From positions 2,205-14,527 of the forward strand of contig MGQK01000067.1 in the NCBI GenBank assembly GCA_001797815.1: DNA of 12,323 nt, written 5' to 3'. How positions within the stretch are numbered: the first letter of the stretch is position 1; the number at the start of each line of letters is the position of its first letter. The notes beneath the pieces are model-generated. The model did not search any database. It was not told the DNA's origin and saw nothing but the letters and a program-made list of their open reading frames with translations. A program made the position numbers and the translations under genes. The DNA is from Deltaproteobacteria bacterium RBG_13_61_14 (GTDB taxonomy: Bacteria; RBG-13-61-14). This document shows, piece after piece, positions 1-7,065 of this stretch.

Positions 1-2102
1 TAGGAAGACGCGGACGCGCCGGGGTAGACCTGGAGGATGAGCCGGTCAAAGGGCGCGGCGCCGATGAACTGCCGAAGCTCGGTCATGGGCAGCACCGCTC
101 CTTCCCGGACCAGGAGCGGGATGCGCTCGAGAGGCGCGGCCACCCGAATCCGGCCGGGGCCCTGGTGGACCTCCTCGGTCCAAAAGTCGGTCCACTCGCC
201 GGCCGGGAGCCAGACCGAGCGCGAGCGCTCCCGGTTCTTAGTCACCGGCGCGACGAGAAGCCAGGGGCCATACATATATTGATCATCTGCGGCGCGAGCA
301 TTCAGATCCTCCGGGAATTCGAGGAGCATGGCCCGCATGGGCGGCTTGCCTTGCTCATGGAGCTCGTGGAAGACGGTGTAAAGGTAAGGGGCGAAGCGAT
401 AGCGGAGGTTCAAGACCTCGCGGAGGATGGTTTCCGCGTCCGGGCCAAAGGCCCAGGGCTCACGGATCGAGAAGGCGCCGTGGGCCCGGAAAATAGGGCA
501 AAAGGCCCCGAACTGCATCCAGCGGATGTGGAGTTCCGGCGAGGGGGTGCCGTCGAACCCGCCCACGTCGGAGTTCCACAGGCCATACCCGGAAAGGCCG
601 GCCGAGAGGCCCACTGGAATCTGCCGGGCCAGGTGCCCCCACGAGGAGTCAACGTCTCCGGACCAGATCCCGGAGCCATAGCGCCAGTCGCCGACAAATC
701 CGCTACGGCTTAAAATGAAGAGGCGCTCGTCCGGCAGTTCCTGGGCATACATCTCGGCCATGGCCTGGTGCTGAAGCAGGGCCTGGAGGTTATGGGCCCG
801 ATTCCGGGGCACCCCGCTAAAATACATGCCCGCTTTATCGGCCTCCGGCTCGTTGAGGTCCGTCCACCAGGCGTCCACCCCGGTGTCATGGATGGCCTTG
901 ACCTTTTGTCCCCACCACTCGCGGGTCCGCGGGTTCATAAAGTCGAGCAAAAGTGTTCCGGAACATCCCCAATGCCTGAACTGATAGGGACGACCCTCCC
1001 GATCGGTGGCGCCCAGACCTTGTTCCTGGACCTCCTGGTGGTTGATGCTCGAGGCCCGGATATGCGGCTCGATAATCGTGATGGCCTTGAAACCCCGGCT
1101 TTCCATCTCCGCCATGAACGCCCGCGGGTCCGGGTAGCGCGAGGGTGACCACTGGAGGTTACCCATGGTTTGGCCCTGGCAATCCTCGCCGCTGGAGAAC
1201 CAGTCGAGGTCGAAGATGAGGGAGTCGCAGGGAAGGCCGCGGGAGCGGAAGTTATCCATGAGCGAGCGGAACTCGGTCTCATCTTTGTATCCAAATCGGC
1301 ACTGCATATACCCGGTAACCCAGCGTGGAGGAATCGGAGTGCGGCCGGTGAGCCGCGAGTAGGCGTCAAGGATCTGGTTAGGCGATCCGGTAAAAACGTA
1401 AAAGCGCAAGGGCCCGCCTTCCGCCCGGTAGGAAAAGCTGGACCGCCGGGTGAAATCGAACTCGGCCCGCGCCGGGTTCTCGATCAGGAGGCCCCAGCCC
1501 CCGGGGCTGAAAAGGAAAGGCAAGGCCAGGTCCGCGGGCGGAACCACGTGCCGGTTAAAGACCAGGCGTTTTTCGCCGTTCTGGTCAAGATGGAGCGGGG
1601 GAGTGTAATAGCCGGTGATCCAAGACATTGCCTTCATCACGAAGGAATAGCCGGCGAACATCTCCCCCAGGCCGTAATACCCTTCCCCGGGCTCGCCTCG
1701 AAATACCAAAAGATATCTCCCGTCCGCGTTCCAGGAGAGTCCCGGGTCGGCCATCCGTAGAAGCGGCTTGTCGTCCCGGTTATAAATGGCCAGGCCAAAG
1801 GGCCGCGACCAATAGCGCACCTTCACGGTCTCGGTAACCGCAGTCGCGTCCGCCAGATGGTGAGTGAACGCGATGGGGGCCAAACCGTCCGGCACCGTCA
1901 TCTGAGTGGCCATATCGGATTCCACTCCGTCCGCGATGACCTCCACCCTGACCACGCCCCGCTCGAAAAACCGAACCTCGATTTGCGCGCCGCGGCTCTC
2001 GAAGCTAAGCAAATTGCCCGCGCCCGGCTCGCCGGAATGCGCCGGGAAAGCGGCCGCCAAAACCAAAACCCCGAGCGCCAGGATGGTTTTCCAGGTCTTC
2101 AT
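1..2102 (-). CDS. Exported family 31 glycoside hydrolase (alpha-glucosidase/alpha-xylosidase type), 3' end cut by the window
   Basis: This gene reads leftward from an ATG at 2100-2102 and stays open for 700 codons to the window edge, so its C-terminus and stop are missing. Residues 1-23 (basic start, hydrophobic core, small residues around AHS) look like a signal peptide, which places the enzyme in the periplasm or outside. GH31 hallmarks follow in order: LIFDLDWF in the barrel, WWTDLNEPE with the probable nucleophile Asp415, SRSGFVGD and WSGDVDSSW with the probable acid/base Asp483, then PIFRAHG. The C-terminal part has DDQYMYGPWLLVAPV and GEWTDFWTEE, typical of the beta-sandwich after the barrel. 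From memory, E. coli YicI (an alpha-xylosidase of 772 residues) has its catalytic Asp residues at 416 and 482, a close match in spacing; probably under 100 residues are missing. A purine-rich AAGAGAG sits 7 nt before the ATG. GH31 members cleave alpha-glucosides, alpha-xylosides or alpha-galactosides, or act as transglycosylases; substrate cannot be told here. No sugar transporter or regulator is visible nearby. Confidence 0.93.
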   Translation of the reverse strand, partial: MKTWKTILALGVLVLAAAFPAHSGEPGAGNLLSFESRGAQIEVRFFERGVVRVEVIADGVESDMATQMTVPDGLAPIAFTHHLADATAVTETVKVRYWSRPFGLAIYNRDDKPLLRMADPGLSWNADGRYLLVFRGEPGEGYYGLGEMFAGYSFVMKAMSWITGYYTPPLHLDQNGEKRLVFNRHVVPPADLALPFLFSPGGWGLLIENPARAEFDFTRRSSFSYRAEGGPLRFYVFTGSPNQILDAYSRLTGRTPIPPRWVTGYMQCRFGYKDETEFRSLMDNFRSRGLPCDSLIFDLDWFSSGEDCQGQTMGNLQWSPSRYPDPRAFMAEMESRGFKAITIIEPHIRASSINHQEVQEQGLGATDREGRPYQFRHWGCSGTLLLDFMNPRTREWWGQKVKAIHDTGVDAWWTDLNEPEADKAGMYFSGVPRNRAHNLQALLQHQAMAEMYAQELPDERLFILSRSGFVGDWRYGSGIWSGDVDSSWGHLARQIPVGLSAGLSGYGLWNSDVGGFDGTPSPELHIRWMQFGAFCPIFRAHGAFSIREPWAFGPDAETILREVLNLRYRFAPYLYTVFHELHEQGKPPMRAMLLEFPEDLNARAADDQYMYGPWLLVAPVTKNRERSRSVWLPAGEWTDFWTEEVHQGPGRIRVAAPLERIPLLVREGAVLPMTELRQFIGAAPFDRLILQVYPGASASS

Positions 2103-2247
2103 TTTTCATCTCTCTTTATGCGCTAAATGCGACATTGGCAGCGCCTGCAACCTCATGAATTCCTTCTTTGCTTGGGGAGATCTTGCCTCGCCGGTATGTC
2201 AGCGAGATAAGGCATTCATTGGTGCCGCGACGAGGAGACTCGGGTAG

Positions 2248-2284
2248 TGTCCCCTTTGTGGGGGAAAATTGAGTTTTTGGGACA
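2248..2284. repeat. Short inverted repeat TGTCCC...GGGACA, possible insertion-sequence end
   Basis: TGTCCC at 2248-2253 pairs with GGGACA at 2279-2284. Inside it, CCCC at 2251-2254 can pair with the GGGG run around 2260-2264. It lies at the GH31-side edge of the scrap resembling a transposase, so it may be a leftover terminal repeat. The arms are only 6 bp, so chance or a plain hairpin is possible. Confidence 0.3.
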
Positions 2285-2299
2285 TGACCACTTTACCTC

Positions 2300-2340
2300 A
2301 TTACCTCAGCTTATGCCACTTTGTCAAGCGATTTTGTCAA
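2300..2340 (-). promoter_or_regulatory. Paired consensus -35 boxes (TTGACA) pointing toward the GH31 gene
   Basis: On the minus strand TTGACA occurs twice, at 2340-2335 and 2327-2322, within a 10-bp direct repeat (GCTTGACAAA) whose copies are offset by 13 bp. The second is followed after 16 nt by GGTAAT (2305-2300), a 4/6 match to a -10 box. The direction would carry transcription leftward to the GH31 start about 200 nt away. Promoters at the edge of insertion-sequence remnants are common in general; this one is a prediction only. Confidence 0.3.
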
Positions 2341-2460
2341 GCCCAGCTCAAGCCGCTTTGAAACCATAAATGCGGGCAGGTCGCGCCAGCCGCCGATCTT
2401 CCGCATCGTAATCTGGCCGGAGGCGAACAGGCCGAAGAGGAGCTTGCATTGGGGGTCAGA
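2311..2460 (-). pseudogene. C-terminal scrap of a probable transposase
   Basis: The minus-strand frame ending in TAA at 2311-2313 is open back to a TGA at 2464-2466. The last 45 codons begin CKLLFGLFASGQITMRKIGG and continue with WRDLPAF. The pattern SGQI-x-MRK-x-xGW resembles, from memory, the C-terminal end of some bacterial transposases; the IS256/Mutator group is my best guess, not a firm assignment. Everything upstream is absent and is replaced at about 2451 by a GGGGTCAG repeat, so this is a decayed fragment with no catalytic part. The GC content here is higher than in the repeats on either side. Confidence 0.4.
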
Positions 2461-2491
2461 GCTTCACATAATACTTTACATATTTGCATAG
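2452..2491 (+). repeat. Interspersed repeat, copy 1 (GGGGTCAG...TTTACATATTTGCATAG)
   Basis: The segment begins with GGGGTCAG and ends with the 17-bp string TTTACATATTTGCATAG at 2475-2491. That same 17-bp string recurs exactly at 9421-9437, where a GGGTCAG motif again lies just upstream. The middle of the unit differs between copies. This is a dispersed intergenic repeat of unknown type. Confidence 0.7.
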
Positions 2492-2551
2492 AAGAGAGGT
2501 GGCAAGGTGTCAGGGGAGGAGTGGACAGGGCATAGTAAATTGAAGTTGTTG

Positions 2552-2569
2552 ACAGGCAGGAAGGCCTGT
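2552..2569. repeat. Short hairpin ACAGGC/GCCTGT
   Basis: ACAGGC at 2552-2557 pairs perfectly with GCCTGT at 2564-2569 around a 6-nt loop. No T run follows on either strand, so it does not look like a standard terminator. Confidence 0.5.
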
Positions 2570-2603
2570 GCCCCTGCCAGATTGATAAATTTGAGCTTTT
2601 CTG

Positions 2604-2633
2604 GAAATCTGCGGAATCGGCGAAATCTGCGGA
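2604..2633. repeat. Two copies of GAAATCTGCGGA, 18 bp apart
   Basis: The 12-mer GAAATCTGCGGA is found exactly at 2604-2615 and 2622-2633. Its complement contains CCGCAGATT, the same core that forms the outer arms of the large inverted repeat at 3106-3326, so both probably belong to one repeat family. Confidence 0.6.
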
Positions 2634-2642
2634 TCATCTTCA

Positions 2643-2677
2643 ATGTTAAGTTTTGGGGCCTGACCCCATGTTAAGTT
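2643..2677. repeat. Near-palindrome GGGGCCTGACCCC flanked by 10-bp direct repeats
   Basis: ATGTTAAGTT at 2643-2652 is repeated exactly at 2668-2677, and between them lies GGGGCCTGACCCC (2655-2667). Read on the minus strand the centre is GGGGTCAGGCCCC, containing the GGGGTCAGG motif seen in other intergenic copies of this window. The direct repeats could be a short duplication around an inserted repeat unit. Confidence 0.6.
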
Positions 2678-2694
2678 AGGAGCGGAACAGTTCA

Positions 2695-2799
2695 TGTCGT
2701 AGTAAGTGCGAATCGTGTCGTGGTAAGGAAGAATGGTGTCTGGGTAAGGGCGAAAGGCGTCTGGATAAGGAAGAATGTGGTCTTTATAAGGACGATTCG
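2695..2799. repeat. Five-copy imperfect 21-bp tandem repeat
   Basis: Units run 2695-2715, 2716-2736, 2737-2757, 2758-2778 and 2779-2799, all exactly 21 bp. The approximate consensus is TGTCTGGGTAAGGAAGAATGG, with GTC near the start and TAAGG (TAAGT in the first copy) in the middle. On the minus strand, in the frame that stays open, the repeat reads as seven-residue units such as TPFFLTT and TPFALTQ. Units abut, with no spacers, so this is not a CRISPR array. Length 21 is both 7 codons and two helical turns, so either a coding origin or a protein-binding array could explain it. Confidence 0.85.
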
Positions 2800-2912
2800 G
2801 ACAGGTGACGGGTCGTTATGGGGGCCAAATTGGGCACTCATTTCGATAACGCACTCAAAATGAGCTTTAGAGAAAATTTCTTCGAGAATTTTGCAATAAT
2901 TTCCAAGAAGTT

Positions 2913-2938
2913 GGGTGCGGCTGGGGTCAGCCGCACCC
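2913..2938. repeat. Perfect 10-bp GC-rich hairpin with GGGGTC loop
   Basis: GGGTGCGGCT at 2913-2922 pairs perfectly with AGCCGCACCC at 2929-2938 around the 6-nt loop GGGGTC. No T tract follows on either strand. The loop and its edge spell GGGGTCAG, the motif shared with the other dispersed repeats here. Confidence 0.7.
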
Positions 2939-3105
2939 CCACCCGCAATCCTTAAAAATAAAGCTTCGCCATATTCAGCAAAAAGCATTATATTACAGGG
3001 GGTTACGATAGTAATCGCCATCATCGTTTTCAATATAATAATTGCCATTCTTCTATGCCTCTATATATGGAAAAATGGTGCAGTTTTTGGCGGAATGATA
3101 ATTTT

Positions 3106-3326
3106 AACCGCAGATTAACGCGGATGAACGCAGATAGAAAAACAAAAAAGATATCTATCCACGAAGGACACGAAGAGACACGAAAAATGAAAACACCAAG
3201 GCTCTAAGGGCCAAGAAAAATGAGTTTTTTCTTCTTGAGGGATTTCCCTTCGTGTCCCTTCGTGTCTTTTCGTGGATAAATCCTTTCTTCCTCTTCATTT
3301 GCGTTTATCTGCGTCCATCTGCGGTT
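3106..3326. repeat. Two-tier compound inverted repeat made of ~10-bp motifs
   Basis: The outer left arm (3106-3136) holds three ~10-bp units of the type CCGCAGATTA; the outer right arm (3301-3326) carries the complement with unit ends ATCTGCG. The inner left arm (3157-3186) holds units of the type CACGAAGGAC, and the inner right arm (3246-3276) carries TTCGTGTCCC units. A central hairpin AGAAAAA-TGAG-TTTTTTCT lies near 3214-3232. The whole can fold into a ~220-nt imperfect hairpin. Repeats of this sort occur between genes in many bacterial phyla, to my general knowledge. The right arm starts 28 bp beyond the permease stop, so it may cap that transcript. Confidence 0.85.
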
Positions 3327-3353
3327 GCCGGTTTCTCTTGGTTTTGGCCGGGT

Positions 3354-4451
3354 TTATTGCCAGCGGAACAGTCTCAGCGCCAACACAAAGCTCACTCCCG
3401 CCCAGAAGCATAAGACCAGGATTTCCAGCCAGCTCTGGGACAGGGCCAGGCCCTCGTTCATCACTGCCCGGAGGGCGTCGTTGAGCGCGGTGAGCGGGAG
3501 GGCTCGGATGGCGGGTTGGAGGAATTCGGGGAAGCGGGAATAGGAGAAGAAGGTGCCGGAGAGGAGCCACATGGGGAGCATGACGAAGTTCATCCAGCCG
3601 GAGACGGCTTCGATGGTCTTGGTGCGAGCGGCGAGCAAAAGCCCTAACCCGGCAAAGGTAAAGGAGCCGAGCAGCGAAACGACGGTGAGCGCGATCAGGG
3701 ATCCCCGCACCTCCACCTGAAACACTATCCAGCCGAACACGACCAGGGCCGCGACTTCCGGGACCAGGAAGACCAGGCGCGAGAGCATGAACGACAACAG
3801 GTAATGAGAGCGGCGCATGGGGGTGGCCGCGAAGCGCTTGAGCAGCTTCTTGGTGCGGGCCTGGACCACGGCAAAGCCGATGCCCCACATGCCCGAGCCC
3901 ATCAGGTTCAGCCCGATCAAGCCCGGGATCAGGAAATCAATGTAACGGGCGCCGGGCTCGCTGACCGGTTCCTCCTGGATCGGGACCAGGTCCTTCCGGC
4001 CCAGACCGCGCTCGAGCGCGTCGTCCGCCCGCAGCCGCGCCAGCCGGCTCTGGGGACGGGTCGGGTCGTAGCGGAAGGCGTAAGGCGATCCCGGCTCCTG
4101 AAGAACGACCAGGTCCACCTTGCCGGTGCGCAGCGCCTGCGCCGCTTGTTCGGGAGAAAGCTCGAGCACCTGGAGGTCCGAAGACCGCGACAGCAATGTC
4201 ACGACTCGGCCGACATCCGGCGTGGTAGTTTCCACCGCCACCCGCAGCTTTTCCGGCGCCTGGTTGCGGAAGGCGATGCCCAGGGCAAAAGCCAACAAGA
4301 CCGGAAACACAAACACCCAAAACAGGGCCTCGGGTTCGCGCACAAATTCGCGGATGCGGGCCAGGGTCAGTTCCAGCACCGGGTTCGGCGGCCGCACCGG
4401 GCCGGGTTTGGGCTCTGGATGCCGGGCCGGAGCGCCGGCGGTCTCAGGCAT
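3354..4451 (-). CDS. ABC-2 type exporter permease
   Basis: A 365-residue membrane protein. After a proline-rich cytoplasmic start (residues 1-25) there is one membrane segment (about 42-60), a large soluble loop outside the membrane (about 61-170), and a C-terminal block with about five more segments (roughly 172-195, 220-245, 252-275, 285-302, 340-360). The loop-then-block plan is that of ABC2_membrane_3 permeases, which export drugs, lipids or polysaccharides. The ATG overlaps the last 8 bp of the ATPase gene, so the two are translationally coupled and surely form one transporter. The sequence TKKLLKRFAATPMRRSHYLL before the second block is the typical coupling-helix stretch. Substrate is unknown. 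Transcription probably ends in the large inverted repeat just downstream. Confidence 0.92.
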   Translation of the reverse strand: MPETAGAPARHPEPKPGPVRPPNPVLELTLARIREFVREPEALFWVFVFPVLLAFALGIAFRNQAPEKLRVAVETTTPDVGRVVTLLSRSSDLQVLELSPEQAAQALRTGKVDLVVLQEPGSPYAFRYDPTRPQSRLARLRADDALERGLGRKDLVPIQEEPVSEPGARYIDFLIPGLIGLNLMGSGMWGIGFAVVQARTKKLLKRFAATPMRRSHYLLSFMLSRLVFLVPEVAALVVFGWIVFQVEVRGSLIALTVVSLLGSFTFAGLGLLLAARTKTIEAVSGWMNFVMLPMWLLSGTFFSYSRFPEFLQPAIRALPLTALNDALRAVMNEGLALSQSWLEILVLCFWAGVSFVLALRLFRWQ

Positions 4452-5418
4452 CGCGCAAGACTCTCCCGGTCAGGCTGATGAAAACATCTTCGAGCGTCGC
4501 TTGATGGGTGGTGAGGCGCTCGAGCCTGGCCCCTTGCCGGGCGATTTCCTCGAGCAGGGCCGGCAGCGCCTCGCCGATCCGGGTCACGGTCAGGAAGTAG
4601 CCCTGGTTCTTTTTCCGCGCCGCTTTCACTCCGGACAGCCGCAAAAGCGGTTCCTGCAGCAGCGCCCCCTGCACGTGAAACTCCACCACCTGGTCCGCGC
4701 CCAGGGAGGCGACCAACTCATTGGGGGTCCCCAGCGCGATCACCTGGCCGTGGTCCATGATGGCGACGCGGTCGCAGAGCCGGGCCGCTTCTTCCATGTA
4801 ATGGGTGGTGAGGAGGATGGTGCCCCCGCGCTGGTGGAACTCTTCCACCACTTCCCAGATCTTGATCCGCGCCTGCGGGTCCAGCCCGGTGGTCGGCTCG
4901 TCCAGAAAAAGCAGGTCCGGGTCGCAGACTAAAGAGCAGGCCAGGGCCAGCCGCTGCTTTTGCCCGGAGCTGAGCTTGCCCACCCGGGCGCGCTGCTTCT
5001 CCTGCAGTTCCACCATGCCGATCACTTCCTCCACCGGCCGGCCTTGCCGGTAAAAACTCTGGAACAGGCGCACCGTCTCCGCCACCGTCAGCTTCTCCGC
5101 CAACTGGGTTTCCTGCAACTGGATCCCCATCCGCTCCCGCAAGTCCTGATCGCAGCCGGTTCCCCAACGGCAGCCCAGCACCTCCACCACTCCCGCGTCC
5201 GGCAGAGTCAGGCCCTCCAGCATCTCCACCGTGGTGGTCTTGCCGGCGCCGTTCGGACCCAAAAGGCCGAAGCACTCGCCGCCGCGGATTTCCAGGTCAA
5301 TCCCCGCAACCGCGGTCACGTCGGCGTAGCGCTTGACCAGGCCGGCGCAGCGCAGGGCGATATCGGCTCGAGCCGGCGACGCGAGAAAAACGGGATCAGG
5401 AGCGGGAGCGGAATCCAT
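4444..5418 (-). CDS. ABC exporter ATP-binding protein (CcmA/DrrA type)
   Basis: A 324-residue cytoplasmic ATPase that drives the permease encoded next to it. It has Walker A GPNGAGKTT (residues 54-62), a Q-loop glutamine near 102, the signature LSSGQ (149-153), Walker B LLFLDEP (169-175) followed by TTGLD, and the switch histidine in TTHYMEEA (His206). The C-terminal 85 residues past the core form the extension usual in DrrA-type exporters and end with TLEDVFISLTGR, a common motif there. The start at 5418 lies 13 bp after the dehydrogenase stop, so the three genes look like one transcript. Members export antibiotics, lipids or polysaccharides; nothing visible here tells which. Confidence 0.95.
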   Translation of the reverse strand: MDSAPAPDPVFLASPARADIALRCAGLVKRYADVTAVAGIDLEIRGGECFGLLGPNGAGKTTTVEMLEGLTLPDAGVVEVLGCRWGTGCDQDLRERMGIQLQETQLAEKLTVAETVRLFQSFYRQGRPVEEVIGMVELQEKQRARVGKLSSGQKQRLALACSLVCDPDLLFLDEPTTGLDPQARIKIWEVVEEFHQRGGTILLTTHYMEEAARLCDRVAIMDHGQVIALGTPNELVASLGADQVVEFHVQGALLQEPLLRLSGVKAARKKNQGYFLTVTRIGEALPALLEEIARQGARLERLTTHQATLEDVFISLTGRVLRDA

Positions 5419-5431
5419 GTTGCGCCCGGCT

Positions 5432-6436
5432 TCAGGGACGGCGATCCCAGACCTCGGGATTGGCCAGATGGATGGGCCGTTCGCCCCGGAGCCAGGCCAG
5501 GAGGTCGTTCAGCACCATGTCGGTCTGGTGGCGGACCACGTCGCGGGTGGCGCCGGCGATGTGGGGCGTGACAATGACATTGTCCAGGTAAAGCAGGCGC
5601 TCGTCCGGCGGAGGCGGCTCGGTGGGGAACACGTCAATCCCGGCGCCGGCGATGCGCTTTTCCTTGAGCGCCTGGTAGAAAGCGTCCTGTTCCACCAGGC
5701 CGGCCCGGGCCAGGTTGAAGAAAAAGGCGGTCGGCTTCATCAAGGCTAACTCCCGGGCGCCGATCATGCCCTGGGTCTGGTCAAGGAGCGGGACGTGGAT
5801 GGTGACCAGGTCGCTCTCGCGGAGCAGGGTGTCGAGGTCGGTGAGTTCCACCGCGGCCGCGTTCTTGGGGTCCACGAAGGGATCGCAGGCCAGGACCCGC
5901 GAGCCGAACGCCCGCGCCCGCACCGCCACCGCCCGGCCGATCGCGCCCAGGCCGATGATGCCCACGGTCTGGCCGCCCATCTCCAGGCCGGTCATCTTCT
6001 GGAAGAGCGCCATGAACTCGCCCGGGTCCTCAGGGTTGAACTTGCCCGAGGCGAGCAGGTTGTGGATGGGAATGAGCTGGCGGAGTTGCGCCAGCATCAT
6101 GGTCACGGTCAGGTCCGCTACCGCCGCGGCGTTGCGGCCGGGGGTAAAGAGGACCGGCACGCCCTTCTGGGTGGCGAGTTCCAGGTCCACGTTGAGCGGA
6201 TCGCCCCGGCAGCAGCCGATCAGCTTGAGCTCGCAAGCCTCAAACACTTCTTCATGGCACAGGTCCACTTCCAGGATGAGCACGTCCGCGGCCAGCTCCA
6301 GGAGCCGCTCGGCCAGGTCTTCGGCCAGATATAACTTTTGGGTCTGGCCCCAGGGCTCATAGACCACCTCCATGTGCTGGCGGAGCCGGTCAAGACCTTT
6401 CGAGGTAAAATTCGCGGTTACGAATGCTTTCAACAT
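5432..6436 (-). CDS. D-isomer-specific 2-hydroxyacid dehydrogenase, NAD-dependent
   Basis: About 334 residues, the normal size. The enzyme should interconvert a 2-oxoacid and a D-2-hydroxyacid in the cytoplasm. The Rossmann motif is VGIIGLGAIG (glycines near 162, 164, 167), with Asp185 at the end of the second strand, which favours NAD over NADP. The catalytic trio is present: Arg244 in NLARAG, Glu273 in FPTEP and His292 in TPHIAGAT. The usual RG after the arginine is RA here, a mild deviation. The frame extends 29 codons further upstream, but GGGAGGAG lies directly before ATG (6434-6436), so the start is here. The next codon, TTG at 6431-6433, has a better 5-nt spacing and would give MKAFVTANF, the usual family beginning, so it may be the true start. 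It is the first gene of a putative operon with the ABC exporter; substrate (glycerate, lactate or erythronate type) is unknown. Confidence 0.93.
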   Translation of the reverse strand: MLKAFVTANFTSKGLDRLRQHMEVVYEPWGQTQKLYLAEDLAERLLELAADVLILEVDLCHEEVFEACELKLIGCCRGDPLNVDLELATQKGVPVLFTPGRNAAAVADLTVTMMLAQLRQLIPIHNLLASGKFNPEDPGEFMALFQKMTGLEMGGQTVGIIGLGAIGRAVAVRARAFGSRVLACDPFVDPKNAAAVELTDLDTLLRESDLVTIHVPLLDQTQGMIGARELALMKPTAFFFNLARAGLVEQDAFYQALKEKRIAGAGIDVFPTEPPPPDERLLYLDNVIVTPHIAGATRDVVRHQTDMVLNDLLAWLRGERPIHLANPEVWDRRP

Positions 6437-6726
6437 CTCCTCCCGGACTATGGGATTAGAATAACGACCCGGTGCGATACTGCAACGAAAAAATTTCTTT
6501 CCGTCCCTTCGGACACGCCCCACTATACCTGATTTCCCCGGACTTTCGCAACTATCTTAAAGTCTCCCTCGATGCCCTTAACTCTTTGAATTAGCGAATA
6601 ATTAAACCAGGATTAAAAGATCATTACAAGTCTTGACAAAAACCTTAAGAACCCGAATGATGGTTAGCCAGGATAGTCCGACCCTTGTCATTCCATAAAA
6701 GCTTAACTCTGCAAAGGAGGTAGAAG
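6437..6726. promoter_or_regulatory. Divergent control region with a candidate sigma70 promoter for the TauE operon
   Basis: This 290-bp gap separates two divergent operons. Toward the right, TTGACA at 6633-6638 is followed after 17 nt by AATGAT (6656-6661), a 4/6 match to TATAAT, inside AT-rich DNA, which makes a fair promoter 65 bp before the next start. An inverted repeat GACTTT/AAAGTC (6541-6546 and 6559-6564, 12-nt gap) could be an operator but is short. Toward the left I found only a weak pair (TTGCAG, 16 nt, TATTCT) before the dehydrogenase. No clear -24/-12 element was seen. Confidence 0.5.
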
Positions 6727-7062
6727 ATGAAGCAGCGACTGCAATGGCTCCTCCGAAAATCTCCGCTGATTTGGCCAAAGCTTCGGGTTCCGGGATGGGC
6801 CGCCGCGCTGGTGTTGATCGCCGGCCAGGCGCTGGCCGCGGGGGGCAAGCCGGCGACCAAGCTCGTCAACGTGGCGGACATCCGCACCATGGGCCCAGGG
6901 CTCTCCCGCTGGATCGCGGAAGTTTACAACGACAACCTCTGGCTGTATGGAGCCTTGGTGGTGGTCACTATGGCGCTCATGGGCCTGATCCTGGGCACCG
7001 TTTTCGACCGGTTGGTGGGCATGCTCGGCATTGACCTGGGCAAGATCGAGCATCATGAGTGA
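6727..7062 (+). CDS. Small membrane protein of the DVU0150 type
   Basis: A 111-residue protein with two hydrophobic stretches: residues 22-38 (ending GQALAAG, which could be a cleaved signal peptide) and 71-93 (a firm membrane helix). Between them lies the segment KLVNVADIRTMGPGLSRWIA, and the end reads GIDLGKIEHHE. From memory this pattern matches the uncharacterised DVU0150 family, encoded next to TauE-like permeases in sulfate reducers; I could not check this. Its ribosome site AAAGGAGGT (6713-6721) is near-perfect and ends 5 nt before the ATG. It is the first gene of a three-gene operon, so it probably assists the permease, for instance as a small membrane subunit. The di-histidine plus acidic tail could bind metal, which is speculation. 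Confidence 0.85.
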   Translation: MKQRLQWLLRKSPLIWPKLRVPGWAAALVLIAGQALAAGGKPATKLVNVADIRTMGPGLSRWIAEVYNDNLWLYGALVVVTMALMGLILGTVFDRLVGMLGIDLGKIEHHE

Positions 7063-7065
7063 ATC

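Larger units (their letters stand above)
2103..3353. other. Gene-poor, repeat-rich intergenic region
   Basis: About 1.25 kb separate the GH31 start from the stop of the ABC permease. I see no credible intact gene. Open frames of 60-118 codons occur on both strands but lack good ribosome sites, cross the repeats, or consist of repeat translation. The stretch is more AT-rich than its flanks, especially 2840-3160 and the spacer of the large hairpin. It contains, from left to right, a possible insertion-sequence end, a transposase-like scrap, interspersed repeats carrying GGGGTCAG, several short hairpins, a 21-bp tandem repeat and a large compound inverted repeat. This looks like a landing site for small mobile or repetitive elements. 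Confidence 0.8.

Noticed and set aside
165-2247. Several plus-strand frames across the GH31 region
   Set aside because: The minus strand carries an unbroken 700-codon GH31 frame with catalytic motifs, so these are antisense shadows.
2695-2799. CRISPR array
   Set aside because: Units are contiguous with no unique spacers, and no cas genes are in view.
2692-3048. A 118-codon minus-strand frame ending in the 21-bp repeat
   Set aside because: Its C-terminal third is repeat translation, no convincing ribosome site was seen and the rest has no recognisable domain; more likely chance, though the repeat itself is real.
2915-3118. A 67-codon plus-strand frame with a hydrophobic helix (small membrane protein?)
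   Set aside because: It begins inside a GC-rich hairpin, ends inside the large inverted repeat and the hydrophobic run reflects AT-rich codons; no ribosome site fits its start.
3804-5571. Long plus-strand frames opposite the ABC exporter genes
   Set aside because: Compositionally biased shadows of well-recognised minus-strand genes; no motif of their own.
6437-6523. N-terminal extension of the dehydrogenase to 6523
   Set aside because: The extra 29 residues are basic and unlike the family, whereas a strong GGGAGGAG and the usual family N-terminus support the start at 6436 or 6433.
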